NCBI GenBank assembly: GCA_963716735.1
Contig: OY970321.1
Location: 744,001-808,000 of the forward strand
Direction of reading: 5' to 3'
Length of the DNA: 64,000 bases
DNA from: VRUE01 sp963716735
Lineage (GTDB): Bacteria > Actinomycetota > Thermoleophilia > Solirubrobacterales > 70-9
A model generated the notes under the pieces. It saw only the letters and a list, made by a program, of their open reading frames with translations, had not been told where the DNA came from and searched no databases. Below are positions 19,339 through 29,035 of the stretch, in pieces; within the stretch, counting starts at the first letter, position 1; each line of letters opens with the position of its first letter. The translations under genes were made by a program, and so were the position numbers.

Positions 19339-20220
19339 CTAGAGACGACGCAGCAGCAGGGCGGCCCAGTCGCCGTCGATGCGGCGTTCGACCTCGACCA
19401 GACCGGCTGGAGCGAAGGCGGCTGCGGTGTCGTCGAGCTCGGAGGGCAAAAGGCCGGAGCAGACCAGGGTGTCAGGGATCGGGGGGAGGTCTCCCGGAGC
19501 AACAGTATGGAGGCTCCGGGAGACCTCCCCCCGATCCCCTCCATCTCGGACCAGCTGTGCTGCGACCACTTTCAAGACGGGCGCTGTCAAGTTGGCTACA
19601 ACGGTGGCCGTGAGGTCGGGGAGCCCTTCGCGCAGGTTGAGCTTCTCCAGCTCGGCGGTGACGTCGTTGGCCGCGGCGTTCTCAGCAGCAGCTTCGATCG
19701 ACGCCGGCTCGTGGTCGTAGCCGCGCACCGGGCCCCAGCCGAGCTTGGCTGCGGCGATTGCGAGAACGCCCGAGCCGGTACCGAGATCTGTCAGAGGGCC
19801 GTCAGCTTCCCCGGCTTGCTCCAGCTCGAGCAGGAATTCGAGGCAGAGGCGGGTGGTTGGGTGGGCGCCGGTGCCGAAGGCGCGCCCGGGGTCGACCACG
19901 AGGTCGATCGTCCCGTCGCGCGGCTGCTCCCAGGACGGTCGCAGCCAAAGCCGCTCGCCTATCAGCAGCGGTTTGTGGAAGTCCTGCCAGCGGTCCGCCC
20001 AGTCATCGGGCACCTCGGTCGCGACCAGCTCGACCAGACCTCCCCCCGCCGCCACTTCGATCTCACCCAGCTCCGGCAGCTCCCCCTCGCCACCGTAGAT
20101 CGCGTACTCCACGTAGCCCGGCCCCTGCTCCTCCTCGACGCCGTTCGGCGCCAGCACGGTCAGCTCGGCGAGAACCTGCTCAGCCAGCTCGGGAACGCAG
20201 CGGACCGCCAGCCGGATCAA
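19339..20220 (-). CDS. prmA: Ribosomal protein L11 methyltransferase, carrying an in-frame palindromic insert
   Basis: 293 residues. It trimethylates L11. The N-terminal substrate-recognition domain (1-100) is followed by a class I methyltransferase: AFGTGAHPTTRLCLE, DLGTGSGVLAIAAAKLG, and VVANLTAPVL (the Asn-containing motif IV). The start of the gene overlaps the dnaJ-like gene end by 4 bases. Residues about 228-249 (RDGGDRGEVSRSLHTVAPGD onward) have no counterpart in ordinary PrmA and are encoded by a 64-bp perfect inverted repeat, while family sequence resumes with TLVCSGLLPSE. The reading frame is kept, so the enzyme is probably functional. Confidence 0.9.
   Translation of the reverse strand: MIRLAVRCVPELAEQVLAELTVLAPNGVEEEQGPGYVEYAIYGGEGELPELGEIEVAAGGGLVELVATEVPDDWADRWQDFHKPLLIGERLWLRPSWEQPRDGTIDLVVDPGRAFGTGAHPTTRLCLEFLLELEQAGEADGPLTDLGTGSGVLAIAAAKLGWGPVRGYDHEPASIEAAAENAAANDVTAELEKLNLREGLPDLTATVVANLTAPVLKVVAAQLVRDGGDRGEVSRSLHTVAPGDLPPIPDTLVCSGLLPSELDDTAAAFAPAGLVEVERRIDGDWAALLLRRL
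19475..19538. repeat. Perfect inverted repeat inside prmA (P11)
   Basis: 26-bp arms at 19475-19500 and 19513-19538 (GGGATCGGGGGGAGGTCTCC plus CGGAGC, and complement) with a 12-base loop. All 26 pairs match. It lies within the coding frame and adds about 21 residues. The arms resemble those of the intergenic elements (G-run, then paired CTCC) but there is no long core. Confidence 0.92.
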
Positions 20221-20882
20221 CCGAAGGCTCTGCGGACGCGCGAGAAGAAGCTTCCGTCGTCACCCTGCCGTGAGCGCAGGTTGCGAGGCTCCATCGTCTC
20301 GCCGAGCTTCTCCGCCAGCTCGCGCTGTGCCTCTGAGAGCTCCTCCGGGACGATCACCTGGACCGCGATCACCATGTCCCCCGGGGGGCCGCCGTTGGCC
20401 CCCGGCATGCCGTGGCCACGCAGGGCGAACTGGCTACCCGGCTGGATGCCGGAGGGGAGCTCGATCTCCCGCTCGCCCTCGTGGCTTGGAATCTTGATCT
20501 TGGCGCCGAGCATCGCGTCGATCGCCGAGATCTCGACCGTGTGGATCAGATCCTGACCGCGCATCGGCCCGCGCCGCACCTCGAAGCCGAAGTTGCCGCT
20601 GAAGAAGGCCTGAAAGATGTCCTCGACCGAGCCGAAACCACCCGGCGCGGCGCCGGCACCGCGCAGACCCTCGTGGCCGTAGGCATCGTAGGCGCGACGA
20701 CGCTCGGGATCGGAGAGCACCTCGTAGGCTTCCGCGGCCGCCTTGAACTTCTCCTCCGCCTGCGGGTCGTGATCGTTGACGTCCGGGTGCAGCTCGCGGG
20801 CCAGGCGGCGGAAAGCGGTCTTCACCTGCGCTTTGTTGGCGTCGCGCTCGACGCCGAGGATCTCGTAGTAGTCGCCGGGCAT
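20217..20882 (-). CDS. DnaJ-family co-chaperone lacking the zinc finger
   Basis: 221 residues from ATG at 20882 (which shares one base with the hrcA stop). J-domain at 4-70 with the HPD motif (ELHPDVND), which stimulates DnaK. A Gly-rich linker leads into RGQDLIHTVEISAIDAMLGAKIKI and then LPSGIQPGSQFALRGHGMPG. The four CxxCxGxG repeats expected between these are absent and the C-terminal substrate domain is shortened (about 220 versus 370 residues). So it is a zinc-less class-II/CbpA-like J-protein. Adjacent hrcA suggests heat-shock control. Confidence 0.9.
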   Translation of the reverse strand: MPGDYYEILGVERDANKAQVKTAFRRLARELHPDVNDHDPQAEEKFKAAAEAYEVLSDPERRRAYDAYGHEGLRGAGAAPGGFGSVEDIFQAFFSGNFGFEVRRGPMRGQDLIHTVEISAIDAMLGAKIKIPSHEGEREIELPSGIQPGSQFALRGHGMPGANGGPPGDMVIAVQVIVPEELSEAQRELAEKLGETMEPRNLRSRQGDDGSFFSRVRRAFG

Positions 20883-21904
20883 CAGCCGTAGACCGACTCG
20901 CAATAGCGCGACAGCTCACGCGCCGCACCGCGCACCGAGACGATCGCGGTCGCGTAGTCCATCCGCAGCGGGCCGACCACGCCGACCGAGCCGAGGTTGC
21001 GGTGCGCGAGGCCGTAGTTGGCACCGACGACGCTGACCGAGCGCAGCTCCGGCTGCGGATTCTCGCCGCCGATCCAGAGGAAGACCGAGCGCTCCTCGAG
21101 GGCGGAGCGCAGCATGCCCAGCACGCCCGCACGCCGCTCCAGCGCGGTCATCAGCCGGTCGGCACGTGGCAGGTCATCGCGGTGGTCGTCGGAGAGGAGG
21201 CGGGAGGCGCCCTCCATGTAGAGGCTCTCGCCGCTCTCCTGCTCGAGCTCGGTGAAGGCCGGGGCGATGCCGGCGAGAAAGCGCGACTCGACCGGCCCCA
21301 GGTCGGGATCGGCGAGCCGGCTGGCGATCATCCGCGCCCCGACCCCCATCCCGGTCAACGACTCGTTCAGGTAGCTGGACGCCCACTCGACGAGCCCTGG
21401 ATCGACCGGGCCGTCGAAATCGAAGACGCGCTTGGCGACGGCGCCGGTAGAGGCGATCGCGATCGCCATCACCTTGGTCGGCTGCAGGCGCAGCACCTCG
21501 ACCCGGTGGATCGTCGCGGTCGCCGGCGTCGGCGCCGTGGCCAGCGCCATCAGGTCGGTCATCCGCGCAAGCGCAGCCGTCGTCTCCCGCATCGCCTCGT
21601 CGACCTCGCGCCGCAGCCGCGAGATCTCCAGCTCGACCCCGGCCTCGGCCTTCTGCGTCCCCGACTCGATCAGTCGATCGACGTAGTAGCGGTAGCCGAC
21701 CTCAGTCGGAACCCGCCCCGCCGAGGTGTGGGGATGGTTCAGATAGCCGGCCGCCTCGAGCGCAGCCAACTCGGCCCGCACGGTCGAAGGCCCCCAGGTG
21801 ACCTCGTCCCTCTCAGCTATCTCCTTAGACGGCACAGGCCTGCCCGACACGAGGTACGCATCGACCACCAGCCTGAGAATCAGCTCCTGTCGCTCGGAAA
21901 GCAC
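20882..21904 (-). CDS. hrcA: Heat-inducible transcription repressor HrcA
   Basis: 340 residues. N-terminal winged helix (LSERQELILRLVVDAYLVSG...SKEIAERDEVTWGPSTVRAELAALEAAGYL), then GAF-like and dimerisation regions ending RELSRYCESVYG, as in the family. It binds CIRCE operators to repress chaperone genes. I see no CIRCE palindrome (TTAGCACTC-N9-GAGTGCTAA) directly upstream here; instead palindromic element P4 sits 16 bases from the start. Confidence 0.95.
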   Translation of the reverse strand: MLSERQELILRLVVDAYLVSGRPVPSKEIAERDEVTWGPSTVRAELAALEAAGYLNHPHTSAGRVPTEVGYRYYVDRLIESGTQKAEAGVELEISRLRREVDEAMRETTAALARMTDLMALATAPTPATATIHRVEVLRLQPTKVMAIAIASTGAVAKRVFDFDGPVDPGLVEWASSYLNESLTGMGVGARMIASRLADPDLGPVESRFLAGIAPAFTELEQESGESLYMEGASRLLSDDHRDDLPRADRLMTALERRAGVLGMLRSALEERSVFLWIGGENPQPELRSVSVVGANYGLAHRNLGSVGVVGPLRMDYATAIVSVRGAARELSRYCESVYG

Positions 21905-21920
21905 GCTTGAAGTCTAGAAG

Positions 21921-22029
21921 CGGGGGCGGGTGACCCTCCCCGCGGCTTGTACTTTTTCGTCGCAAGCGCTACACGGCAGACCACATCGGCCCACCGAAAA
22001 AGTTGAGCGGGGAGGGTCACCCGCCCCCG
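21921..22029. repeat. Palindromic element P4 (core family 2)
   Basis: Perfect 23-bp arms at 21921-21943 and 22007-22029 (CGGGGGCGGGTGACCCTCCC plus CGC, and complement). The 63-bp core contains CTTGTACTTTTTCGTCG near its left end and CCACCGAAAAAGTTGAGCG at its right, which themselves pair (ACTTTTTCG/CGAAAAAGT). The same core is found in P5 at 61180-61300. It begins 9 bases after the MaoC-domain gene stop and ends 16 bases before the hrcA start. Confidence 0.93.
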
Positions 22030-22038
22030 TTCCCAGCC

Positions 22039-22428
22039 CTACAGCGCTACTTCCGCCTCAGCATTCTTGATCGTGACGCTGTCGCCCTGCGCGGCAACCA
22101 CGTCGATCGTCGCCACGCCATCCTCAATCCCCCTGACCGTGCCGGTGACGGCGACCTCGGTCTCCGGCGCCCCCATGCCCCGGAACTCGACCGAGAGGCG
22201 TTTCAGCGAGCGTGGGTCGCCCCCCGCGGCTTCAGAACTGGCACGAGCGACGAGGCCCATCATGTAGAGACCGTGCAGGATCGTGTTCGGCAGCCCGACC
22301 GCCTTGGCGAACTCGGGGTCGATGTGGATCGGGTTGAAGTCGCCCGAGGCGCCGGCGTAGCGGTGCGGGGTGTACTTGTCGGGCGTCACCTGCAGCCCGG
22401 CGATCTGGTCTCCGGCATTCTCGACCAT
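22039..22428 (-). CDS. MaoC-like (R)-specific hydratase/dehydratase, HadB-like subunit
   Basis: 129 residues, single hot-dog fold. The hydratase-2 motif YAGASGDFNPIHIDPEFAKAVGLP carries the catalytic Asp and His (near residues 30-35), followed by ILHGLYMMGL. Together with the next gene it resembles the HadA-HadB heterodimers that dehydrate 3-hydroxyacyl thioesters in actinobacterial fatty-acid elongation. Only one base separates the two genes. Confidence 0.88.
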   Translation of the reverse strand: MVENAGDQIAGLQVTPDKYTPHRYAGASGDFNPIHIDPEFAKAVGLPNTILHGLYMMGLVARASSEAAGGDPRSLKRLSVEFRGMGAPETEVAVTGTVRGIEDGVATIDVVAAQGDSVTIKNAEAEVAL

Positions 22429-22429
22429 C

Positions 22430-22888
22430 TCACACCCCCCTGACGATGTTGGTCCAGGTGCCGCGCACTACCTCTTGCCCATCCTGGTTGACCGAGACGG
22501 TCTCGAAGACGTAGAAGCCGTTGTCGGGCTTCCCGTCCTTGCCTTTTTTTTCGAAGATTTCCAGGCACTTGGCCGTGGTCGTGATCTCGTCGCCCGAGCA
22601 GGCCGGCTCGCTCCACTCGAACTGCTGCCCGCCGTGCACCATGGTCGCAAAGTTCATCGCCACCTCAGGATCGAACATCGCTGGCGCCAGTGCCGGAGAG
22701 CTGTAGACGACACAGAACATCGGCGGCGCCACCACGTCGCGGTAGCCCGCGGCCCTGGCCGCGTCGCGGTCGAAGTGGACGGGATTCTCGATCCCGATCA
22801 CCCGGGCGTACTCACCGATCTTCTCCTTGCCCACCTCATATGTCGTGGCAGGCCACTCCTTGCCTATTGCGTCGGTCTTCATAGTCAT
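22430..22888 (-). CDS. FAS1-type dehydratase-domain protein, HadA-like subunit
   Basis: 152 residues with the N-terminal MaoC-like dehydratase fold: IGKEWPATTYEVGKEKIGEYARVIG, VVAPPMFCVVYSS and HGGQQFEWSEPACSGDEITTTAKC are typical of HadA/HadC. These subunits bind the acyl chain and lack the catalytic pair supplied by HadB. It lies directly upstream of the catalytic partner and 15 bases downstream of lepA. An alternative is a role in degradation of other acyl-CoAs. Confidence 0.87.
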   Translation of the reverse strand: MTMKTDAIGKEWPATTYEVGKEKIGEYARVIGIENPVHFDRDAARAAGYRDVVAPPMFCVVYSSPALAPAMFDPEVAMNFATMVHGGQQFEWSEPACSGDEITTTAKCLEIFEKKGKDGKPDNGFYVFETVSVNQDGQEVVRGTWTNIVRGV

Positions 22889-22903
22889 AAGCGGGAAACC
22901 TAT

Positions 22904-24697
<1,794 letters not shown>

Positions 24698-24742
24698 GGG
24701 CGGATCGCCAGTATGGCGATTGGTTGGCGGGGGTTGCTGGGG

Positions 24743-24859
24743 GAGGGACCGGGGGTGTCCGGGCGCTTGCTGGGTTTCGCCCAGCCGCGTTGGTCTTTCT
24801 CGTGGAGTCGCCGAGGCGAAAGAGGACGCCGCTGTGCGCCCGGACACCCCCGGTCCCTC
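24743..24859. repeat. Palindromic element P6 (core family 3)
   Basis: Perfect 24-bp arms at 24743-24766 and 24836-24859 (GAGGGACCGGGGGTGTCC plus GGGCGC, and complement). The core begins TTGCTGGGTTTCGCC and ends GGCGAAAGAGGACGCCGCTG, matching P7 directly and P8/P9 as the reverse complement. It lies in the 194-bp gap between the glycosyltransferase-like gene stop (32 bases away) and the lepA start. Confidence 0.92.
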
Positions 24860-24891
24860 TACTCGTTGCCCATCATCTGCACGAGACGCGC

Positions 24892-27021
24892 CTACCTACA
24901 TGCCGATGGATCCAGGGGGCCTTTCAGCTTGAAGACGACCGTGGGTGGCTGGCGCAGGACTTCTTCGACGCCGAGACCTTCGGTCCAGCGAGTTGAGTCT
25001 GGGTAGGGGGGCTTTCCCGGTTCGATGCGGTCGCGGGAGGTGACTACGTAGTCGTAGTGGCCGGCGTTGAGCAGGTGGCGCCACTGCCTGCAGTTCGTCG
25101 GGGCGGTGAAGCCGCCGTTGGGTTGCTCTTCGCCTATGTACTGGACTTGGTTGGAGAGGTTGGTGCCGAACAGGGGGTACTGGCGGGTGGAGGTGGTGGC
25201 GATGCGGATGTCGGAGGTCGTGCCGGCCCACTTGAAGGCGGCGTTGAGGCCGGGAGTGGCGAAGGTCGGGTTCGCGTAGCGGTTCTCGAGGTAGTGGCGC
25301 TGGACGGGGTAGCCGATCGCGATCGCGGCGACGAGGACCAGCGCAGCAGCTGGGCGGGCGTGGGGTGTCCCCCGCCTTGCTGGGTTTTTCGCCTGACGAG
25401 GTTGCGCCCGTCCGAGAGCCCGGGTGGGGCGAAAAAGAGGACGCCGCTGCGCCGGGGGACACCCCACGCCCGCCCTTCGAAGCCGAATGACCAGTCCGAG
25501 CGGAAGGAGCGAAAGCCCAAGCACCAAAGCCGGAGCGAGGTAGCGGAGGCCGGATTCGAAGCCGCGGGGCATCCCATCGGGGCCAGAAGCTGAGGTCGGC
25601 GCGATCAGCCAGGCTGCGATCACCGCGAGGCCGGTGGCGCCGGCGACTAGCACCGCCATATCGCGGTCGATCTTTGGGTCGGATAGCGACCCAAAGCTCG
25701 ACCGCGCTCGGAAAAAGGGCAGGAGAAGGCCGGCGAGAGAGAGAGCGACGAGCAGCGGCCAGAGGAGCGTCACGCCTCCGTGCAGGCCGGGGAAGAACCA
25801 GTCCGACCAGACGGAGCCGTCGGTCAGGTAGCTGAGCACGCTGTGTCCTTCGCGCCCCCCGAGCGCCTGATCGGGAGCCGGCAGCGCGATCGGGCCGAGG
25901 TGGTCGAACCAGGGCAGTGGGTTGCCCGTATGTGCGAGGTTGCGGAGGTACCAGTAGCCGCCACCGGCCAGCGCCGCCAGGCCGGCAGCCGCGAGAGCCC
26001 GCCATCGCCTGCCGGCCGGCGCAGCAATGGCAAGCCCCAAAACGAGAACAGCAGCAGGTAAGAGGAAGTTGAGCTTGGTGCCCGCGGCGAGACCTGCTGC
26101 CAGGCCGATAACGATCAGGGCACCGGTGCCAAATCCAGCTTCGTCCTCCCGGCGAGAAGCCCACGCATTCAGCGCAACTGCAACAGCAGCAAGTAGGAAG
26201 AAGATCCCGACGATGTCGTTACGAGCTTCGCCAGCCTGATCCGACAGCACGGGCAAGCTCAACGCGACAGCTCCCAGCGCTAAAGACCACGGCGCAACCT
26301 TGTACGGCCTGCCGATGCACCAGCAAGCAGCCAGGCAACCAACAAACCAGCCGAGATTCAGCAGCGGCGAAAGCACATCTCGCCCAAACGCCAGCATCCC
26401 CGCCGCGTGGAGGATTTCCGCATTCGCCGGGTAGAACCACGCCAGGAACTGCGGCGCGATGAAGTGCAAATCCCAGGTGTTCCCGCTCTGAAAGAACCCG
26501 GTCGCGAACGGTCCGTGGTACCAGGTCGAGTCGAACCCGGTCATTCCCGTGGACAGCTTCGACCTTACGTCGATGCCGAACTTCACAAGTGCGGCACCGG
26601 CGAGGACCAATGCCATCAGCGTGACCACGTTCCGAGTGGGAGGACGGGGGTATCGCTCTCGCGCAGCGGCGTCCTCTTTTTCGCCCCGCTCGCCTCCTCG
26701 GACGGCCGCCAAACCCCGTGGCGAAAAACCCAGCAAGCGAGAGGGATACCCCCGTCCTCCCCCAACGCCCAGCCAAAGTCCCAAGCCAACAACAGCAACG
26801 CCAACGAGATAAGGCACTGGCTCGAACAACCCAAAGCTGCCGAGGATCTCCGCGATCCAGATGAGCAATGCAGTTGCGATCACGCCGCTTGCAAGATGCG
26901 CCGGAGCACCGAAGAAGCCGGGCACCAGCCGAGCGCGCACGGAGGATGCACCCAACCAGGCAAATCCCCCCAGCAGCAGAAGCTCGACTACCCCCAGCAG
27001 ATAGCGCGGCAGGTCGAGCAT
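24892..27021 (-). CDS. Polytopic glycosyltransferase-like membrane protein with two in-frame palindromic inserts
   Basis: 709 residues and about 11-13 hydrophobic segments. FDSTWYHGPFATGFFQSG near 170 has the acidic first-loop character of GT-C/PMT-like lipid-sugar transferases, and the C-terminal third is a hydrophilic extracytoplasmic domain (YLENRYANPTF...HYDYVVTSRDR). Substrate unknown. Two Arg/Pro-rich stretches (about residues 87-128 and 516-557) are encoded by complete palindromic elements P8 and P7 and lie between transmembrane segments. The frame stays open through both, in opposite element orientations, so the protein is probably made. It starts one base before the murJ stop region. 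Confidence 0.8.
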   Translation of the reverse strand: MLDLPRYLLGVVELLLLGGFAWLGASSVRARLVPGFFGAPAHLASGVIATALLIWIAEILGSFGLFEPVPYLVGVAVVGLGLWLGVGGGRGYPSRLLGFSPRGLAAVRGGERGEKEDAAARERYPRPPTRNVVTLMALVLAGAALVKFGIDVRSKLSTGMTGFDSTWYHGPFATGFFQSGNTWDLHFIAPQFLAWFYPANAEILHAAGMLAFGRDVLSPLLNLGWFVGCLAACWCIGRPYKVAPWSLALGAVALSLPVLSDQAGEARNDIVGIFFLLAAVAVALNAWASRREDEAGFGTGALIVIGLAAGLAAGTKLNFLLPAAVLVLGLAIAAPAGRRWRALAAAGLAALAGGGYWYLRNLAHTGNPLPWFDHLGPIALPAPDQALGGREGHSVLSYLTDGSVWSDWFFPGLHGGVTLLWPLLVALSLAGLLLPFFRARSSFGSLSDPKIDRDMAVLVAGATGLAVIAAWLIAPTSASGPDGMPRGFESGLRYLAPALVLGLSLLPLGLVIRLRRAGVGCPPAQRRPLFRPTRALGRAQPRQAKNPARRGTPHARPAAALVLVAAIAIGYPVQRHYLENRYANPTFATPGLNAAFKWAGTTSDIRIATTSTRQYPLFGTNLSNQVQYIGEEQPNGGFTAPTNCRQWRHLLNAGHYDYVVTSRDRIEPGKPPYPDSTRWTEGLGVEEVLRQPPTVVFKLKGPLDPSACR
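25352..25475. repeat. Palindromic element P7 inside a coding sequence (core family 3)
   Basis: Perfect 23-bp arms at 25352-25374 and 25453-25475 (GGGCGGGCGTGGGGTGTCC plus CCCG, and complement), total 124 bp. The core CTTGCTGGGTTTTTCGCC...GGCGAAAAAGAGGACGCCGC matches P6 and inverted P8/P9. It is read in frame on the minus strand as an Arg/Pro-rich loop. Confidence 0.93.
25662..25706. repeat. Short inverted repeat inside the same coding sequence (P12)
   Basis: 20-bp arms at 25662-25681 and 25687-25706 with one mismatch and a 5-base loop GATAG; centre TTTGGGTCG/CGACCCAAA. It encodes part of a hydrophilic segment (SFGSLSDPKIDRD) between hydrophobic stretches. Similar in style to the prmA repeat, with no shared core. 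Confidence 0.8.
26638..26761. repeat. Palindromic element P8 inside a coding sequence (core family 3, inverted)
   Basis: 25-bp arms at 26638-26662 and 26737-26761 with one mismatch; total 124 bp, the same size as P7. Core GCAGCGGCGTCCTCTTTTTCGCC...GGCGAAAAACCCAGCAAG is the reverse complement of the P6/P7 core and close to P9. Read in frame on the minus strand. Confidence 0.93.
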
Positions 27022-28698
27022 CTAGCGGCGTCGCAGCAGCCGGGTGATCTGCTCCAGCTCGGCGATGCGCAGCAGACGGGCCGCGCCAACGTAGACGATG
27101 CCGCCGAGCGCGAGCGCGGTGCCGAGCGAAGCGATCTGGCCGAGCAGGCCGCGCCCGAGGGCATCGTCGAGGACGTCCCAGACGCCGAAGCTGACGGCGG
27201 CGAGGGCGGCGGCGGCGATCGAGATGCGCACGGCGGCATCGAGCAGGCGGCCCAGCTCGAGGCCACCGAGCATCCGACGCAAGATCACGGCCTGGGCGAT
27301 GACGGTCGCGGTCGTGGCGATCGCCGTCGAGGCGACGATGCCGCCAACGCCGAGGTGGTGCAGGGCGAGCGCCCCCAGCGCCGTGATGATGAGGTTGCCG
27401 GCGGCGATCCCGGTCGGAATCCAAGGCCGCTGCAGACTGAAGAAGGTCCGGGTGAGAAGCAGGAAAAGGCCGTTGGTGGGCAGAGAGAAGGCGAACCAGA
27501 AGAGCGCCGTGGCGACGAGCGTCGTCTGATCCGGCGTGAACTCGCCGCGCTGGTAGACGAGTCGGATCATCGGCTCGGAGAGGACGAGCACCGCCGCCGC
27601 GGCCGGCAACAGGACGAAGAGGATCTGCCGCATCCCGTTGGCCATCGTCGCCCGCAGGTTGTCGTGCTCGCCCCGCGCCGCGAAGCGGGCCAGCGTCGGG
27701 AAGAGGACGGTGGCGATCGCCACTGAGAAGACACCCTGCGGCAGCTGGTAGATCCGGAACGCCTTGTCGATCGCAGCCGGTGCCTCGTCACTGACCAGGC
27801 TGCCAAAGAGGCTGTTGATCAGCAGGTTGAAGTTGATCAACCCGAGGCTGATCGTCACCGGCAGCATCAAGAGCAGGACGCGGCGCACGTCGCGGTTGCG
27901 CCACTCGAAGCTCCAGCCAAACTTGAACGGCGTGTTGCGCAAGTCGAAGGTGGGGATGAGGAACTGGACCAGGGTCCCAATGAGGATGGCGATCGCGTAG
28001 GCGTAGATCCGATCCTGGCCGTGGAAGTGCGGGATCAGGAAGACCAGCACCGCGATGATCGTCAGGTTCCAGAACAGCGGCGAGATCGCGAAGGCGCCAA
28101 AGCGGTCGTAGCTGTTGAGAATCCCGACTACGACGCCGCTCATGCCGAGCACGATCAAGATCGGGAAGAGGATCTGGGAGAGGGTGACCGTGAGGTCGAG
28201 GATCTCCCCTTCGAACCCTGGGGCGAAGATCGGCATGAGCACCGGGGCGGCGAGCACGAAGAGCGCCGTGATCGCACCGAGCACGAGGGTGACCAACAGC
28301 AGCAGGGTCGAGGCGAGCCGGAACGCCTCGCGATAGTTCTTCTTCTCCAGCTGCTCGGTGAAGATCGGAACGAACGCCGGCTGCAGGGCCGCGTCGGCGA
28401 AGAGGGCACGGACCAGGTTGGGGACCTGAAAGGCGATCGTGAAGGCCGACATCGGGCCGCTGACGCCGTAGTAGCCGGCGGCGACGACCTCGCGGGCCAG
28501 GCCGGCGATCCGCGAGGCCGCGGTCGCGATCGAGAAGAACGCAGTGGAGCGGGCGATACGACCGGAACGGCTGCCGGGGGCGGGCTCACCGGAGCTTTCC
28601 TCGCCGGGCTCGAAAGCCTCCGCGGCCCGCAGCGCGGCATCGGCGGCGACCGCTGCCTCCTCCTCGTCGTCTCTGTCAGGTGCCCTGGGGGTCTCCAA
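27022..28698 (-). CDS. murJ: Lipid II flippase MurJ (MviN family)
   Basis: 558 residues with about 14 transmembrane segments. It moves the lipid-linked peptidoglycan precursor across the membrane. STAFFSIATAASRIAGLAREVVAAGYYG, FADAALQPAFVPIFTEQLEKK and the QLPQGVFSVAIATVLFPTLAR region are conserved in the MOP/MurJ family. An acidic, hydrophilic N-terminal extension of about 47 residues precedes the first helix, as in some actinobacterial members. Divergent from rpsT. Confidence 0.95.
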   Translation of the reverse strand: METPRAPDRDDEEEAAVAADAALRAAEAFEPGEESSGEPAPGSRSGRIARSTAFFSIATAASRIAGLAREVVAAGYYGVSGPMSAFTIAFQVPNLVRALFADAALQPAFVPIFTEQLEKKNYREAFRLASTLLLLVTLVLGAITALFVLAAPVLMPIFAPGFEGEILDLTVTLSQILFPILIVLGMSGVVVGILNSYDRFGAFAISPLFWNLTIIAVLVFLIPHFHGQDRIYAYAIAILIGTLVQFLIPTFDLRNTPFKFGWSFEWRNRDVRRVLLLMLPVTISLGLINFNLLINSLFGSLVSDEAPAAIDKAFRIYQLPQGVFSVAIATVLFPTLARFAARGEHDNLRATMANGMRQILFVLLPAAAAVLVLSEPMIRLVYQRGEFTPDQTTLVATALFWFAFSLPTNGLFLLLTRTFFSLQRPWIPTGIAAGNLIITALGALALHHLGVGGIVASTAIATTATVIAQAVILRRMLGGLELGRLLDAAVRISIAAAALAAVSFGVWDVLDDALGRGLLGQIASLGTALALGGIVYVGAARLLRIAELEQITRLLRRR

Positions 28699-28768
28699 GC
28701 TGGGTCTCAGTCGCTATAGTCGGCGCCCGCCCGGAGCAGGCTCGGAGCCAGCTTCAGGCACATGACAC

Positions 28769-29035
28769 ATGGCGAACATAGCCTCACAGAAGAAGCGGAT
28801 CCTACGCAGCGAGCGTGAGCGAACCGAGAACCGGCTCCTGACGAGTACGGTCAAGACCTATTTCCGGCGGCTCGAGAGCGCCGCGGAGGGTGGCGACACG
28901 GCCGCTATCGAGGCCGAGCACCGCACCCTGGTCTCGCGCATCGACAAGGCTGTCCAGAAGGGCGCCCTGCACAAGAACACCGCTGCGCGCAAGAAGGCCC
29001 GTGCCGCGCGAATCGCCGCCGGCGCCGCGAAGTAG
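28769..29035 (+). CDS. rpsT: 30S ribosomal protein S20
   Basis: 88 residues, three-helix, lysine/arginine-rich: ANIASQKKRILRSERERTEN at the start and KGALHKNTAARKKARAARIAA near the end, as in all S20. It binds 16S rRNA early in assembly. It is on the plus strand between divergent murJ and convergent holA. A TATAGT hexamer at 28715-28720 is a possible -10 box; no matching -35 box was seen. Confidence 0.97.
   Translation: MANIASQKKRILRSERERTENRLLTSTVKTYFRRLESAAEGGDTAAIEAEHRTLVSRIDKAVQKGALHKNTAARKKARAARIAAGAAK

Noticed and set aside
18801..19544. Long minus-strand extension of the murI frame
   Set aside because: Runs through the DUF2269-like gene and prmA in a different frame and is low-complexity; only the downstream part is MurI.
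21905..22038. CIRCE operator for hrcA
   Set aside because: No GAGTGCTAA-type palindrome; the inverted repeat here is element P4.
24698..24847. N-terminal extension of LepA
   Set aside because: Sequence lies in the palindromic element and the conserved LepA N-terminus begins at the ATG at 24697.
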